Assembly (NCBI RefSeq): GCF_001243045.1 | Contig: NZ_LN849007.1 | Span: 462,989-526,988 of the forward strand | Direction: 5' to 3' | Length of the DNA: 64,000 nt | DNA from: Clostridium niameyense | Lineage (GTDB): Bacteria > Bacillota > Clostridia > Clostridiales > Clostridiaceae | Part shown: positions 53,611-63,054 of the stretch, one piece after another | Layout of the letters: each line of letters starts with the position of its first letter | How positions within the stretch are numbered: position 1 is the stretch's first letter | The notes under the pieces: generated by a model | What the model saw: the letters and a program-made list of their open reading frames with translations, nothing else | What the model was told of the DNA's origin: nothing | Databases searched by the model: none | Program-made: the position numbers and the translations under genes

Positions 53611-55455
53611 ATGAATAGAATATCCGATGATATATTATATAGGGTAGAGAAACCAGCTAGATATATAGGTGGAGAACTGAACTCTTACAACAAAGATAAA
53701 AGCAAGGTAGACATAAGATTTGCTTTTTGTTTTCCAGATGTATATGAAGTAGGAATGTCTCATCTTGGAATGAAAATATTATATTACATATTAAATAATA
53801 GAGAAGACATCTTTTGCGAAAGAGTATTTGCCCCTTGGCCAGATATGGAAAAACTTATGAGGGAAGAAAACATACCATTATATGCATTAGAGAGTAAAGA
53901 TCCTATAAAAGATTTTGATTTTATTGGATTTACTCTTCAATATGAAATGAGTTATACTAATATATTAAATATGTTAGATTTAGCAGGTGTTACTATAAGA
54001 GCATCAGAAAGAGGCCAAGACGAACCTATAGTAATGTGTGGTGGACCTTGTGCATATAATCCTGAACCACTTTATGATATAGCAGATTTATTTGTTTTAG
54101 GAGAAGGCGAGCAGTTAAATCTTCAAGTGCTTGATTTGTATAAGAAATATAAAGGGGACAAAAAGAAATTTTTAAGAGAGGCTTCTCATTTAAGAGGTGT
54201 ATATGTACCATCATTATATGAGGTTACTTATAAGGAAGATAACACAATAAAGGAATTCAAACCTTTATATGATGATGTACCTAAAACAGTTAAAAAGGTA
54301 ATAGTTAATAATTTAGATAATGTATCTTATCCAGACAATCTAGTAGTTCCATATACAGATATAGTTCATGATAGAATAGTTTTAGAAACTTTTAGGGGAT
54401 GTACTAGAGGATGTAGGTTTTGTCAAGCAGGAATGATTTATAGGCCTGTTAGAGAAAAGAAAACAGAAACATTATTAAAAATTTCAGATGAATTGGTTAA
54501 AAATACTGGATATGATGAAATAACTCTATCATCTCTTAGTATATGCGATTATTCAGATATTCAAAATTTAGTATTTTCCATGGTAGAGAAAAATAAAGAA
54601 GGTAAAGTAGGTGTAACATTACCATCTCTTAGAATTGATTCTTTCTCAGTAGATTTAATAAAAGAAATACAAAAAGTTAGAAAAACAGGACTTACCTTTG
54701 CACCAGAAGCAGGGAGTCAAAGAATGAGAGATGTTATAAATAAAGGCGTAACTGAAGAAAATCTGATGAATTCAGTAAAAAGTGCCTTTGAAGCAGGGTG
54801 GTCTACTATAAAGTTATACTTTATGTTAGGACTTCCGTATGAAACAATAGATGATGTTATAGGAATTGCAGATTTAGGTCAAAAAGTAGTAGATAAATAT
54901 TATGAAGTTCCGAAGGAAATAAGAAAAAAGGGTCTTAAGGTAACTGTAAGTACATCTATATTTGTACCTAAACCATTTACTCCATTCCAATGGGCGCCAC
55001 AAGATAGAATGGAAGATGTAAGAAAAAAGATTATAACTTTAAGAGAATCTATAAAAAGCAAGCAAATTACTTATAACTGGCATGAATCTTTAGTGAGTTA
55101 TATGGAAGCTATTTTTGCAAGAGGAGATAGAAGAATTTGTGATGTTTTAATTAAAGCTTTTGAAAAGGGTGCAAGATTTGATGGATGGAATCAATATTTT
55201 GATTTTAATATTTGGCAAGAAGCTTTAAAAGAATGCAATGTAGATGGAGAGTTCTATGCTTATAGACAAAGAGAATATGATGAAATTCTTCCATGGGATT
55301 TTGTAGATGTAGGAGTATCTAAAGAGTTTTTAATGAAAGAAAATGAAAGAGCCAAGAGAGAAGAGGTTACACCAGATTGCAGAAGAGGATGTAAGAATTG
55401 TGGTGTAAATGTCAATTTAGAAGGGAAGTGTTTTGAAGGTGCGTTATTTAATTAA
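53611..55455 (+). CDS. TIGR03960 family radical SAM protein (B12-binding-type N-domain)
   Basis: A 614-residue protein. The N-terminal half resembles a B12-binding domain ('FAFCFPDVYEVGMSHLGMKILYYILN'). The radical SAM core has Cys264-x3-Cys268-x2-Cys271 (CTRGCRFC), followed by 'DEITLSSLSICDYSDIQNLV'. The C-terminus has a small Cys cluster ('CRRGCKNCGVN', then C in GKCFEG). Family TIGR03960 occurs with TIGR03936 and RNase G just upstream of rplU in clostridia. The substrate is unknown; tRNA or rRNA modification is a guess based on neighbours. Confidence 0.92.
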   Translation: MNRISDDILYRVEKPARYIGGELNSYNKDKSKVDIRFAFCFPDVYEVGMSHLGMKILYYILNNREDIFCERVFAPWPDMEKLMREENIPLYALESKDPIKDFDFIGFTLQYEMSYTNILNMLDLAGVTIRASERGQDEPIVMCGGPCAYNPEPLYDIADLFVLGEGEQLNLQVLDLYKKYKGDKKKFLREASHLRGVYVPSLYEVTYKEDNTIKEFKPLYDDVPKTVKKVIVNNLDNVSYPDNLVVPYTDIVHDRIVLETFRGCTRGCRFCQAGMIYRPVREKKTETLLKISDELVKNTGYDEITLSSLSICDYSDIQNLVFSMVEKNKEGKVGVTLPSLRIDSFSVDLIKEIQKVRKTGLTFAPEAGSQRMRDVINKGVTEENLMNSVKSAFEAGWSTIKLYFMLGLPYETIDDVIGIADLGQKVVDKYYEVPKEIRKKGLKVTVSTSIFVPKPFTPFQWAPQDRMEDVRKKIITLRESIKSKQITYNWHESLVSYMEAIFARGDRRICDVLIKAFEKGARFDGWNQYFDFNIWQEALKECNVDGEFYAYRQREYDEILPWDFVDVGVSKEFLMKENERAKREEVTPDCRRGCKNCGVNVNLEGKCFEGALFN

Positions 55456-56146
55456 ATTTTCAAAAGAAGGTAATATAAAGTTTATATCTCATTTAGACCT
55501 TCAAAGAACTCTACAAAGAAATTTTAAAAGAAGTGGTTTAAAAGTAGAATACTCAAAGGGATTTAATCCACATATAATTATGTCAATGGCTCAACCATTA
55601 GCGGTAGGAATGTATTCTAGAGGGGAATATTTAGATGTAAGTTTTATAGAAGAAACAGATGAAAAAGAAATAATAAATAAACTAAATGAAACATCACCTT
55701 CTGGTATTAAATATTTTAAGGCTGTTAAGCTTAGAGAAGCATCGAAATCAAAACAATTTAAATCTATGGCTGCAGTTGCTGCAGCAGAGTATGTAATAAA
55801 GATAAAATATGATGATATAAGTAATTTAGACTGTGAAATAAAAAAAATGTTTTCTAAAGATACATTAAAAACTATGAAAAAGACAAAAAAGACTTGTAAA
55901 GAAGTAGATATAAAACCTATGATTAAGAGTTTTAACTATTCAATAGAAAAGCCTTATATTGTAATAAGAACTCTAATAAATTGTGGTAGTGTATCAAATT
56001 TATCAGCAGAACTTTTAGCAACTTTTATAAAAGAAAACACAACTAGTGTAAGAGAAAATAGTTTTGTAGATATTGAAAGACAAGAAACTTATGGCGAATA
56101 TAATGGAGGGCTAGTACCGTTGTATAAATATGCTGAGAATTTTTAG
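55433..56146 (+). CDS. TIGR03936 family radical SAM-associated protein (DUF2344)
   Basis: A 237-residue protein without its own cluster motif. Signatures are 'RYLIKFSKEGNIKFISHLDLQRTLQRNFKRSGLKVEYSKGFNPH' and 'MAQPLAVGMYSRGEYLDV'. In many genomes it is fused to the TIGR03960 protein; here the two overlap by 23 bases (TTG 55433, stop of the first gene at 55455), so they are translationally coupled and likely form one complex. It may bind RNA or the target of the radical SAM partner. Confidence 0.92.
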   Translation: MKVRYLIKFSKEGNIKFISHLDLQRTLQRNFKRSGLKVEYSKGFNPHIIMSMAQPLAVGMYSRGEYLDVSFIEETDEKEIINKLNETSPSGIKYFKAVKLREASKSKQFKSMAAVAAAEYVIKIKYDDISNLDCEIKKMFSKDTLKTMKKTKKTCKEVDIKPMIKSFNYSIEKPYIVIRTLINCGSVSNLSAELLATFIKENTTSVRENSFVDIERQETYGEYNGGLVPLYKYAENF

Positions 56147-56175
56147 AATTTATTTTTAAAGGAGTGTGCCTTTAC

Positions 56176-57615
56176 ATGAAGGAAATATTTATAGAAAGGC
56201 AACAGAAAGTTATAAGAATAGTTATAAGAAGTAAAGATAAATTAGAAGAAATATATATGGAACAAGAAATGGAAGGACCAAAGCCAGGGGAAATATATGT
56301 AGGTGTAGTAAAGAATATAATTCCTTCTATAAAGAGTGCTTTTATAGATATAGGATTTAATAAAAATGCTTATATGTATTTAGATAAAAAATTTAATAAT
56401 AAACATATAAAAAAGGGAGATTATGTATTAGTTCAAGTAGTTAAGGAAGAATTAAATAAAAAAGGTGCAAAAGTAACTAATGCTATAAGTATTCCTGGAA
56501 GATATGCAGTTATAGAAACTTTAAATAAGGATATAAGTTTTTCAAAGAAAATAAAAGATATAGAATTTAAAGAATACATATTAAAGAATATAGTTAAACC
56601 TAAAGATATAGGAATTATGCTAAGAACTAATTCTATAAATGTAGATATGGATATAATAAACTCTGAAATAACAGAGATAGTTAATATATATAAAGATATA
56701 ATAAAAAAAAGCAAGTGCAAAATGAAAGCTGGAATTTTATTAGATAATGGAGGTATTATAGGTAAAATACTCAGGGACAGATTGGATGATAAAACGGATA
56801 AAATATATACTAACTCTGGGAAGGATTATAATTATATAAAGGAGTTTTTAAACAAGTATTCTAAAATAAAAACTCAATTGACTTTGTATGATGGAGAAAG
56901 AACTTTATTAGATTATTATGGTATAGAAAAGCATATACTTTCATTAAGGAAAAATAGAGTTTATTTAAAATGTGGAGGATATATAGTAATAGATAAAACA
57001 GAAGCTATGTATGTTATTGATGTTAATTCTGGTAAAAATATAAAATCTGGTTCTATGAATAAAACAGCTTTTATAACTAATATGGAAGCAGCGGAAAAGA
57101 TAAGTGAACAAGTATTACTTAGAAATTTGTCAGGAATAATAGTAATAGATTTTATAGATATGGAACATGAGGAGAATAAAATAAAAGTTTTAAACAAATT
57201 ACAAGATGGATTTAAAAATGATAAAAATAAAACAGTAATTTATCCATTTACAGAGCTTAGTTTAGTTCAAATAGCAAGAAGAAGACAGGGAAGGACTATA
57301 TATGAATATATAGAGGAGCCGTGTAATTTTTGCAGAGGAAATGGTAGTATGTTGAAATTTTCTTATATTAAACTTTTAATAAAAAATGAAATAATAACAT
57401 TAGAAAATAAGAGACAGAAAGATAATATATATATAGAAATAGATGATAGATATAAAAAATACATAGAGGAAAATAAAAAACAATTTATACAGGATATAAA
57501 TTGTAACGATAAAAAGCTATATTTAAAATATGTAGAAAATAAAGATTATTATAAAGTACAACTCTTAGTATTTAATAGTCAAATAGAAGAACTAAGTGAT
57601 TTTATGTTAAGTTAA
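56176..57615 (+). CDS. rng: Ribonuclease G/E family
   Basis: About 479 residues. The S1 domain is near 35-120 ('GEIYVGVVKNIIPSIKSAFIDIGFNKNAYMYL'). The catalytic DNase-I-like part has Asp residues in 'AMYVIDVNSGK' and 'IVIDFIDME'. The zinc-link 'CNFCRGNG' is near 395. Ends without the long RNase E scaffold, so RNase G-type. It processes 5' ends of rRNA and decays mRNA. ATG 56176 follows AAAGGAG; the frame is open to 56164. Confidence 0.93.
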   Translation: MKEIFIERQQKVIRIVIRSKDKLEEIYMEQEMEGPKPGEIYVGVVKNIIPSIKSAFIDIGFNKNAYMYLDKKFNNKHIKKGDYVLVQVVKEELNKKGAKVTNAISIPGRYAVIETLNKDISFSKKIKDIEFKEYILKNIVKPKDIGIMLRTNSINVDMDIINSEITEIVNIYKDIIKKSKCKMKAGILLDNGGIIGKILRDRLDDKTDKIYTNSGKDYNYIKEFLNKYSKIKTQLTLYDGERTLLDYYGIEKHILSLRKNRVYLKCGGYIVIDKTEAMYVIDVNSGKNIKSGSMNKTAFITNMEAAEKISEQVLLRNLSGIIVIDFIDMEHEENKIKVLNKLQDGFKNDKNKTVIYPFTELSLVQIARRRQGRTIYEYIEEPCNFCRGNGSMLKFSYIKLLIKNEIITLENKRQKDNIYIEIDDRYKKYIEENKKQFIQDINCNDKKLYLKYVENKDYYKVQLLVFNSQIEELSDFMLS

Positions 57616-57622
57616 AAAGTTC

Positions 57623-57651
57623 TTTACAAAATATAGCTATTATGATAGAAT
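57623..57651 (+). promoter_or_regulatory. rplU-prp-rpmA promoter
   Basis: TTTACA (57623-57628), 17-base spacer, TAGAAT (57646-57651). The start should be near 57658, at the beginning of the L21 leader. Confidence 0.75.
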
Positions 57652-57657
57652 GTCTTT

Positions 57658-57725
57658 TGTAGACCGCTCAGAAAAGGTGTTAAACATGTATTTGTGCATG
57701 TACCTTAATTGGCGAGACTGGATTG
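57658..57725 (+). promoter_or_regulatory. Ribosomal protein L21 leader (cis-regulatory RNA)
   Basis: The segment 'TGTAGACCGCTCAGAAAAGG' followed by hairpin ACATG(57684)-CATGT and 'GGCGAGACTGGA' matches my memory of the Firmicute L21 leader motif, found only upstream of rplU. It likely binds L21 and feeds back on the operon. It ends just before the GAGGAGG site of rplU. Confidence 0.75.
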
Positions 57726-57741
57726 AGGAGGTGTTTTAATA

Positions 57742-58056
57742 ATGTATGCAGTTATAACTACTGGAGGAAAACAATACAAAGTTGCAGAAGGAGACGTATT
57801 ATACGTTGAAAAATTAACAGCTGAGGTTGATTCAACAATAGACTTTGACCAAGTTCTTTTATTAGGAAAAGAAAATGGAGAAACTGTTGTTGGAAAGCCA
57901 GCAGTAGAAGGTGCTAAGGTTACAGCTAAAGTATTAGCTCAAGGAAAAGCTAAGAAAGTTGTAGTATTCAAATACAAACCTAAGAAGCACTACAGAAAGA
58001 AACAAGGACACAGACAACCATACACAAAAATACAAATAGAAAAAATTAATGCATAA
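57742..58056 (+). CDS. rplU: 50S ribosomal protein L21
   Basis: A 104-residue L21: '[18 protein letters not shown]' at the start, 'GEVLLLGKE'-like central strand, and '[19 protein letters not shown]' basic C-terminus that contacts 23S rRNA. ATG follows GAGGAGG. First of rplU-prp-rpmA, controlled by the leader upstream. Confidence 0.98.
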   Translation: MYAVITTGGKQYKVAEGDVLYVEKLTAEVDSTIDFDQVLLLGKENGETVVGKPAVEGAKVTAKVLAQGKAKKVVVFKYKPKKHYRKKQGHRQPYTKIQIEKINA

Positions 58057-58058
58057 TT

Positions 58059-58385
58059 ATGGTTGAAGCAGTATTTAAGAAAAGTAATAATAAAATAGTA
58101 TCTGTGCTAGTATCTGGCCATGCAGAATCTGTGAATGAAGGATATGACATGGTTTGTACAGCAATATCAGCTATTTCAATAACAATAGCTAATGGTATTA
58201 CAGAAGTTATGAACATACATCCTATTATTAAAGAACATAATGGTTTTTTAAATATAGATTTGTCAGCTTGCACTGGAGAAGAAATTAATAAGTGCAGTGT
58301 ACTTATGGATACTATGTTATTAGGTTTAAAAAGTATTGAAAAAAGTTACGGTAAATATATAAAAACTTATGTAGAGGAGGTGTAG
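58059..58385 (+). CDS. prp: Ribosomal-processing cysteine protease Prp
   Basis: A 108-residue protease that removes the N-terminal extension of L27. Catalytic pair His21 and Cys33 in 'VSGHAESVNEGYDMVCTAIS'. Lies between rplU and rpmA, as in all L27-processing Firmicutes. ATG 58059 is two bases after the rplU stop, so translation is coupled. Confidence 0.96.
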   Translation: MVEAVFKKSNNKIVSVLVSGHAESVNEGYDMVCTAISAISITIANGITEVMNIHPIIKEHNGFLNIDLSACTGEEINKCSVLMDTMLLGLKSIEKSYGKYIKTYVEEV

Positions 58386-58388
58386 CAC

Positions 58389-58691
58389 ATGTTAGTTATG
58401 AACCTTCAACTATTTGCTCATAAAAAAGGAGTAGGTAGTTCAAGAAACGGAAGAGACAGTGAATCTAAGAGATTAGGCGTGAAATGTTCTGATGGACAAT
58501 TCGTATTAGCTGGAAATATTCTTGTAAGACAAAGAGGAACTAAGATCCACCCAGGAGCAAACGTAGGAAAAGGTGGAGATGATACACTATTCGCTAAAAT
58601 AGACGGTGTAGTAAAATACGAAAGACTAGGAAAAGATAAAAAGAAGGCTAGTGTATATCCTGTAGAAGTAGAAGAAGTTGTAGCTGAATAA
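58389..58691 (+). CDS. rpmA: 50S ribosomal protein L27 (Prp-processed form)
   Basis: A 100-residue L27 with the Firmicute N-terminal extension [10 protein letters not shown] before [14 protein letters not shown]. The FA/HKKG junction is the site Prp cleaves, freeing the tail that reaches the peptidyl-transferase centre. '[22 protein letters not shown]' and '[18 protein letters not shown]' are standard. ATG 58389 after GAGGAGG, three bases after prp. Confidence 0.98.
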   Translation: MLVMNLQLFAHKKGVGSSRNGRDSESKRLGVKCSDGQFVLAGNILVRQRGTKIHPGANVGKGGDDTLFAKIDGVVKYERLGKDKKKASVYPVEVEEVVAE

Positions 58692-58692
58692 T

Positions 58693-58723
58693 AAAAAAGC
58701 ACCCTTTTAAAGGGTGCTTTTTT
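58693..58723 (+). terminator. rplU operon terminator
   Basis: AAAAAAGCACCCTT pairs with AAGGGTGCTTTTTT in a tight hairpin, ending in six T. Confidence 0.9.
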
Positions 58724-58761
58724 AGAATTTATAATATTAATTACATAAAACCTGAGAATAT

Positions 58762-58811
58762 ATAGTATAATATTACTTGGTTAATGGAAAAACTAAGTAA
58801 TGTAATACTAT
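58762..58811. repeat. Large imperfect inverted repeat upstream of obgE
   Basis: Arms 58762-58778 and 58795-58811 (ATAGTATAATATTACTT and AAGTAATGTAATACTAT) pair with one mismatch and one G-U, and GGTT/AACT extends the stem to about 21 bp with an 8-base loop. It contains a candidate -10 TATAAT (58766-58771). It may be a transcribed hairpin or a protein-binding palindrome on the obgE promoter. Confidence 0.5.
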
Positions 58812-58870
58812 AGATTATTTAAAATTTTTTGTAAACAATTTAAATAAACAGAATAAGAGGAGTGAAAAGC

Positions 58871-60145
58871 TTGTTTATAGATACAGCTAAAATATTAGTA
58901 AAGTCGGGAAAGGGCGGAGATGGGGCTATCTCCTTTAGACGTGAAAAGTATATATCTTTAGGTGGACCGGATGGGGGAGACGGTGGAAAAGGAGGCAATG
59001 TAGTATTAGTAGTAGATCCTAATATGACTACACTTTTAGATTTTACATATAAAAGAAAATATGTAGCGGAACCAGGACAAAATGGATCAGGGTCAAAATG
59101 TTTCGGAAAAAACGGTAAAGATTTATATATAAAAGTACCTATGGGAACTGTGGTAAGAGATGCAGAAACAAATAAAATAATGGCTGATTTATCTAAATCA
59201 GATGATTTTTATGTAGTGGCCAAAGGTGGAAAAGGGGGGAAAGGTAATGTGAGATTTACAACCCCAACAAGACAAGCACCGGATTTTGCAGAACCAGGTA
59301 TGCCAGGAGAAGATAGATGGATTAAATTAGAACTTAAGCTTTTAGCTGATGTAGGTCTTTTAGGATTCCCTAACGTAGGAAAATCAACTCTATTATCTAC
59401 AGTATCAAAAGCTGCACCTAAAATAGCTAATTATCATTTTACAACCTTAAAACCAAATCTAGGAGTAGTAAATCTTCCAGGAATAAAAAATTTTGTTATT
59501 GCAGATATACCAGGAATAATTGAAGGAGCGGCAGAAGGTGTAGGTTTAGGATTAGACTTTTTAAGACACATAGAAAGAACAAGAGTATTAATACACGTTG
59601 TAGATATATCTGGAATAGAAGGAAGAGATCCTTATGAAGATTTCTTAAAGATAAATGAAGAACTTAAAAAATATAATGTAAAACTTTATGATAGACCACA
59701 AATAGTAGCAGCTAATAAAGCAGATATGCTTTATGATGAGACAGTATTTAAAGAATTTGAAGAAAAAGTTAAGAAGTTAGGATATAGTAAAGTATTTAAA
59801 ATGTCAGCAGCAACTAAACAAGGTGTGGATGAAGTTATGAAAGAAGCAGCTAGATTACTAGATACTATACCTGTTACAGATTTAGAAATAAGTGAAGAAG
59901 AAAGATTTATACCAGAAGAGAAGAAATTCACTTATAGTATAAGACAAGAAGGTAACGTCTATATTGTAGAGGGAAGCTTTGTAGACAGACTTTTATCTGC
60001 AGTAAATGTTAATGATCCTGATGATTTAAGATATTTTCATAAAGTATTAAAAAATAAAGGTGTTATGCAAGAATTAATAGAAATGGGTATCGAAGATGGA
60101 GATATAGTAAGACTTAACGATTTTGAATTTGATTTCTTACTGTAA
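58871..60145 (+). CDS. obgE: Ribosome-associated GTPase Obg
   Basis: About 424 residues. Glycine-rich Obg fold ('[20 protein letters not shown]', '[25 protein letters not shown]') at 1-158. G domain with P-loop GFPNVGKST, '[16 protein letters not shown]' and 'NKADM'. C-terminal OCT domain (about 345-424), present in Firmicute Obg. It acts in 50S assembly and, in Bacillus, in stress and sporulation signalling. TTG 58871 is preferred to GTG 58862, which lies inside the GAGGAGTG site, and gives the standard MFIDTAKI start. Confidence 0.97.
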   Translation: MFIDTAKILVKSGKGGDGAISFRREKYISLGGPDGGDGGKGGNVVLVVDPNMTTLLDFTYKRKYVAEPGQNGSGSKCFGKNGKDLYIKVPMGTVVRDAETNKIMADLSKSDDFYVVAKGGKGGKGNVRFTTPTRQAPDFAEPGMPGEDRWIKLELKLLADVGLLGFPNVGKSTLLSTVSKAAPKIANYHFTTLKPNLGVVNLPGIKNFVIADIPGIIEGAAEGVGLGLDFLRHIERTRVLIHVVDISGIEGRDPYEDFLKINEELKKYNVKLYDRPQIVAANKADMLYDETVFKEFEEKVKKLGYSKVFKMSAATKQGVDEVMKEAARLLDTIPVTDLEISEEERFIPEEKKFTYSIRQEGNVYIVEGSFVDRLLSAVNVNDPDDLRYFHKVLKNKGVMQELIEMGIEDGDIVRLNDFEFDFLL

Positions 60146-60181
60146 TTTATAATACTTTTAATAAGATAAGGAGGATAACTT

Positions 60182-60472
60182 ATGATAAATACAAAACAAA
60201 GAAGTTACCTAAGAAGTTTAGCTAATAAAATGGATGCTATATTTAGAGTGGGTAAGGATGGAATAAATGATAACTTTTTAAAACAAATAGATGATGCACT
60301 AGAGGCAAGAGAGATTATTAAGGTATCAATTTTAAAGAATAGTGATTATAGCGCAAGAGAAGCTTCAGAAATTATATGTGATGAACTAAAATGTGATGGT
60401 GTTCAATGCATAGGAAATAAATTTGTTTTATATAGGAGATCGAAGAAAAAACCTAAAATAGAACTTCCTTAA
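60182..60472 (+). CDS. yhbY: CRS1/YhbY-type RNA-binding protein
   Basis: A 96-residue single CRM-domain protein: 'QRSYLRSLANKMDAIFRVGKDGINDNFLKQIDDALEARE' and 'GNKFVLYRRSKKK'. Associated with pre-50S particles. In Bacillus the homologue YqeI is also beside nadD and yqeK. ATG follows AAGGAGG. Confidence 0.95.
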   Translation: MINTKQRSYLRSLANKMDAIFRVGKDGINDNFLKQIDDALEAREIIKVSILKNSDYSAREASEIICDELKCDGVQCIGNKFVLYRRSKKKPKIELP

Positions 60473-60504
60473 GGGAAAGCAATAATACGAGGGGGAGAAT
60501 ATCA

Positions 60505-61113
60505 ATGGTTAAGAAGGCAATATTGGGGGGAACCTTTGATCCTATTCATAATGGTCACATAAATGTGGCCTACGAAGCTCTGGAAAGGTTTAAATTAGAC
60601 AAAGTTATATTTATGCCAGCAGGAAATCCACCACATAAATTGAAGATAGAAAAAACTCCTGCCAATATAAGATATGAAATGGTAAAAATAGCCATACAGG
60701 ATGAAGAAAAATTTAGTATAAGTGATTACGAGATAAATAGAAAAGATATAAGTTATACTTATAAAACTCTAAAATATTTTACTAAATTAGAACCAGATAC
60801 TAGTTGGTATTTTATAACGGGAGCAGATTGTTTATCCTACTTAGATCATTGGAAAAATTTAGAAGAAATACTTTCCATGTGTAACTTTGTAATATTTAGC
60901 AGGGAAGGATTTAAGCAGCAGCAAGAGATAATAAATGCAAAAAGGTATATGGAACAAAAATATAAAGACAAAATGCTTTTTATAGAAGCACCTATTTTGG
61001 ATATATCATCTACTAATATAAGAAATCGTATTGAATCAGGTAAAGAAGTTAAATTTTATATGCCAGATAGTGTTTATGAATTTATAAAATATAAAAATAT
61101 TTATAAAAAATAA
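60505..61113 (+). CDS. nadD: Nicotinate-nucleotide adenylyltransferase
   Basis: A 202-residue enzyme making deamido-NAD from nicotinate mononucleotide and ATP. Nucleotidyl-transfer motif GGTFDPIHNGHI (8-19), 'MPAGNPPHK' and the C-terminal 'DISSTNIRNRI'. Start ATG 60505 follows GAGGGGGAG. Next to yqeK, as in Bacillus. Confidence 0.97.
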   Translation: MVKKAILGGTFDPIHNGHINVAYEALERFKLDKVIFMPAGNPPHKLKIEKTPANIRYEMVKIAIQDEEKFSISDYEINRKDISYTYKTLKYFTKLEPDTSWYFITGADCLSYLDHWKNLEEILSMCNFVIFSREGFKQQQEIINAKRYMEQKYKDKMLFIEAPILDISSTNIRNRIESGKEVKFYMPDSVYEFIKYKNIYKK

Positions 61114-61198
61114 AATAATTATAAAAATATTAAAATAGTATTATACTATAAAATAAAAGGATAGTATTTACTTCATATTTTATGGGGAGGGGTAAAAT

Positions 61199-61768
61199 AT
61201 GTGGACAGAAGAAGAGATAAACACATATTTAAAAGGAATTTTAAAAGAAAGTAGATATAATCATGTAATTAATGTAAAAAATACTGCAATGAAATTAGCT
61301 GAAAAGTATGATGTGGACATGGAAAAAACTAAATTAGCAGCCCTATGTCATGATTGTGCTAAAAATATGACAGATAAAGAACTTTTAAATATAATAAAAG
61401 AGCATAATATAACTTTAAGTTGGATAGAATTAAAGAATATTCAAATAACTCATGGACTAGTAGCATCTATAATAATGAGAGAAAAAATGGGAATAGAAGA
61501 TAAAGACATATTAAATGCAGTAAGATATCATACTACAGGTAAGAATAATATGAGTATGTTAGAAAAAATAATATACCTTGCAGATATTATAGAGCCTTCA
61601 AGAGATTTTAAAGGTATAGAGGAACTTAGAAAATTAGCATTTGAAGATTTGGAAGAAGCTTTAATTAAAAGCTTGAATTCTACTATTAAATATGTAATTG
61701 AAAGAGGAGAGTTGCTTCATACTAACACAGTTATAGCTAGGAATTGTTTAATAAACGATAAAATGTAG
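61199..61768 (+). CDS. yqeK: HD-domain hydrolase YqeK (diadenosine tetraphosphatase)
   Basis: A 189-residue HD phosphohydrolase. Metal ligands are in 'RYNHVINVKNTAMKLA', 'AALCHDCAKNM', 'THGLVASIIM', 'VRYHTTG' and 'KIIYLADIIEPSRDF'. Family members split Ap4A into two ADP. ATG 61199 after GGGAGGGG. The LCP gene follows after 10 bases. Confidence 0.95.
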   Translation: MWTEEEINTYLKGILKESRYNHVINVKNTAMKLAEKYDVDMEKTKLAALCHDCAKNMTDKELLNIIKEHNITLSWIELKNIQITHGLVASIIMREKMGIEDKDILNAVRYHTTGKNNMSMLEKIIYLADIIEPSRDFKGIEELRKLAFEDLEEALIKSLNSTIKYVIERGELLHTNTVIARNCLINDKM

Positions 61769-61778
61769 GTGAATTTTT

Positions 61779-63038
61779 ATGGGTGATAACAAGAAAAAAA
61801 GAAGAAAAAGAAATACTACAGCAAAAATATTAATAGTTTTATTTTCTTTAGTAATTCTTTTGGGTTCATTAGGATATTTTTACCTTCTAGGATTTGATAA
61901 GAGTTCAAGAGCAGGAGAAGGAGAAATAAAAACTAAAAAAGCAGAATCAGGAGAGCCAGTAAATATACTTGTTATGGGTGTAGATATAGGAGATCCTAAA
62001 TATGCTTCTAAAGATACTCCCAAAAGAACAGATACTATGCTTTTAGTAAATTATAACCCTAAAAATAAAAAAATAAATATAGTTTCCATACCTAGAGATA
62101 CTCGTATAAATATGATGGGCAAAAAGATGAAAATTAATGCTGCCCACGCAGAAAAAGGAATCAATGGGGCTATTGAAGCTGTAGAGAACCTATTAGGAAT
62201 CAGTATTAATAATTACGCCAGAGTTGATTATAAAGGATTTAGAAAAATAATAGATTCTATAGGTGGTATTGATATGGAAATTACACGAAATATGTATTAT
62301 GATGATCCGGGACAAAATCTACATATACATTTTAAAAAAGGAACTGTTGAGCATTTAGATGGTGAAAAGGCAGAGAAATTTTTTAGATGGAGAAAGAATA
62401 ACAATGGTACTGGTTTTGCAGATGGAGATTTAGGAAGGATAGAAAATCAGCATAAATTTATAGAAAAGGTTATAGAAAAATTTAAAAGTCCAGCTATAAT
62501 TCCTAAGATACCAAGTATATTATCAACTATTCCAGATTATGTAGATACAGATATGTCCCCTGAAGAAATAGTCAAATATGGATATATAGTTTCTAAATCG
62601 AGTGGTGGAAATATTTCAATGTCTACACTGAAGGGAGAGGCAAAATATATACAAGGAATATCTTATTTTATATATGATAGAGAAAAAAATAGGGATTTAT
62701 TATATACATTAACAACTGGAAACATTACTTCGAATGAAGAAAGTTTAATGGATAAAAGTTCTGTCAAAATACAAATATTAAATGGTACAAAAATAAATGG
62801 TTTAGCATCTCAATTTGCTGAAAAATTAAAACAAGAAGGATATACTAATATATCCACAGGTAATAATGCAAAGCTAAGAGAAAAAAGTAAAATTTTATAT
62901 AACACAGATAATAACTTCTTAATAAGAGAGATAAAAAATAAACTTAATATTTCACAAATAGAAAAAAGTACCCAATCAGATAATAATTTTGATATAATAA
63001 TAATATTGGGAAGAGATTTTTCCAATAGAAATAATTAA
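61779..63038 (+). CDS. LytR-CpsA-Psr (LCP) family cell-wall polymer ligase
   Basis: A 419-residue protein with a basic start, a membrane helix (about 15-36), and an extracellular LCP domain ('ILVMGVDIG', 'KRTDTMLLVNYNPKNKKINIVSIPRDTRINM', 'INAAHAEKGINGAIEAVENLLGI', 'FRKIIDSIGGIDM', 'GDLGRIENQHKFIEKV'). A LytR-C domain covers about 325-415 ('KIQILNGTKINGLASQFAEKL'). LCP enzymes attach teichoic or other anionic polymers to peptidoglycan. Coupled to yqeK. Confidence 0.95.
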   Translation: MGDNKKKRRKRNTTAKILIVLFSLVILLGSLGYFYLLGFDKSSRAGEGEIKTKKAESGEPVNILVMGVDIGDPKYASKDTPKRTDTMLLVNYNPKNKKINIVSIPRDTRINMMGKKMKINAAHAEKGINGAIEAVENLLGISINNYARVDYKGFRKIIDSIGGIDMEITRNMYYDDPGQNLHIHFKKGTVEHLDGEKAEKFFRWRKNNNGTGFADGDLGRIENQHKFIEKVIEKFKSPAIIPKIPSILSTIPDYVDTDMSPEEIVKYGYIVSKSSGGNISMSTLKGEAKYIQGISYFIYDREKNRDLLYTLTTGNITSNEESLMDKSSVKIQILNGTKINGLASQFAEKLKQEGYTNISTGNNAKLREKSKILYNTDNNFLIREIKNKLNISQIEKSTQSDNNFDIIIILGRDFSNRNN

Positions 63039-63054
63039 AAAAGGAGTTTTGATT

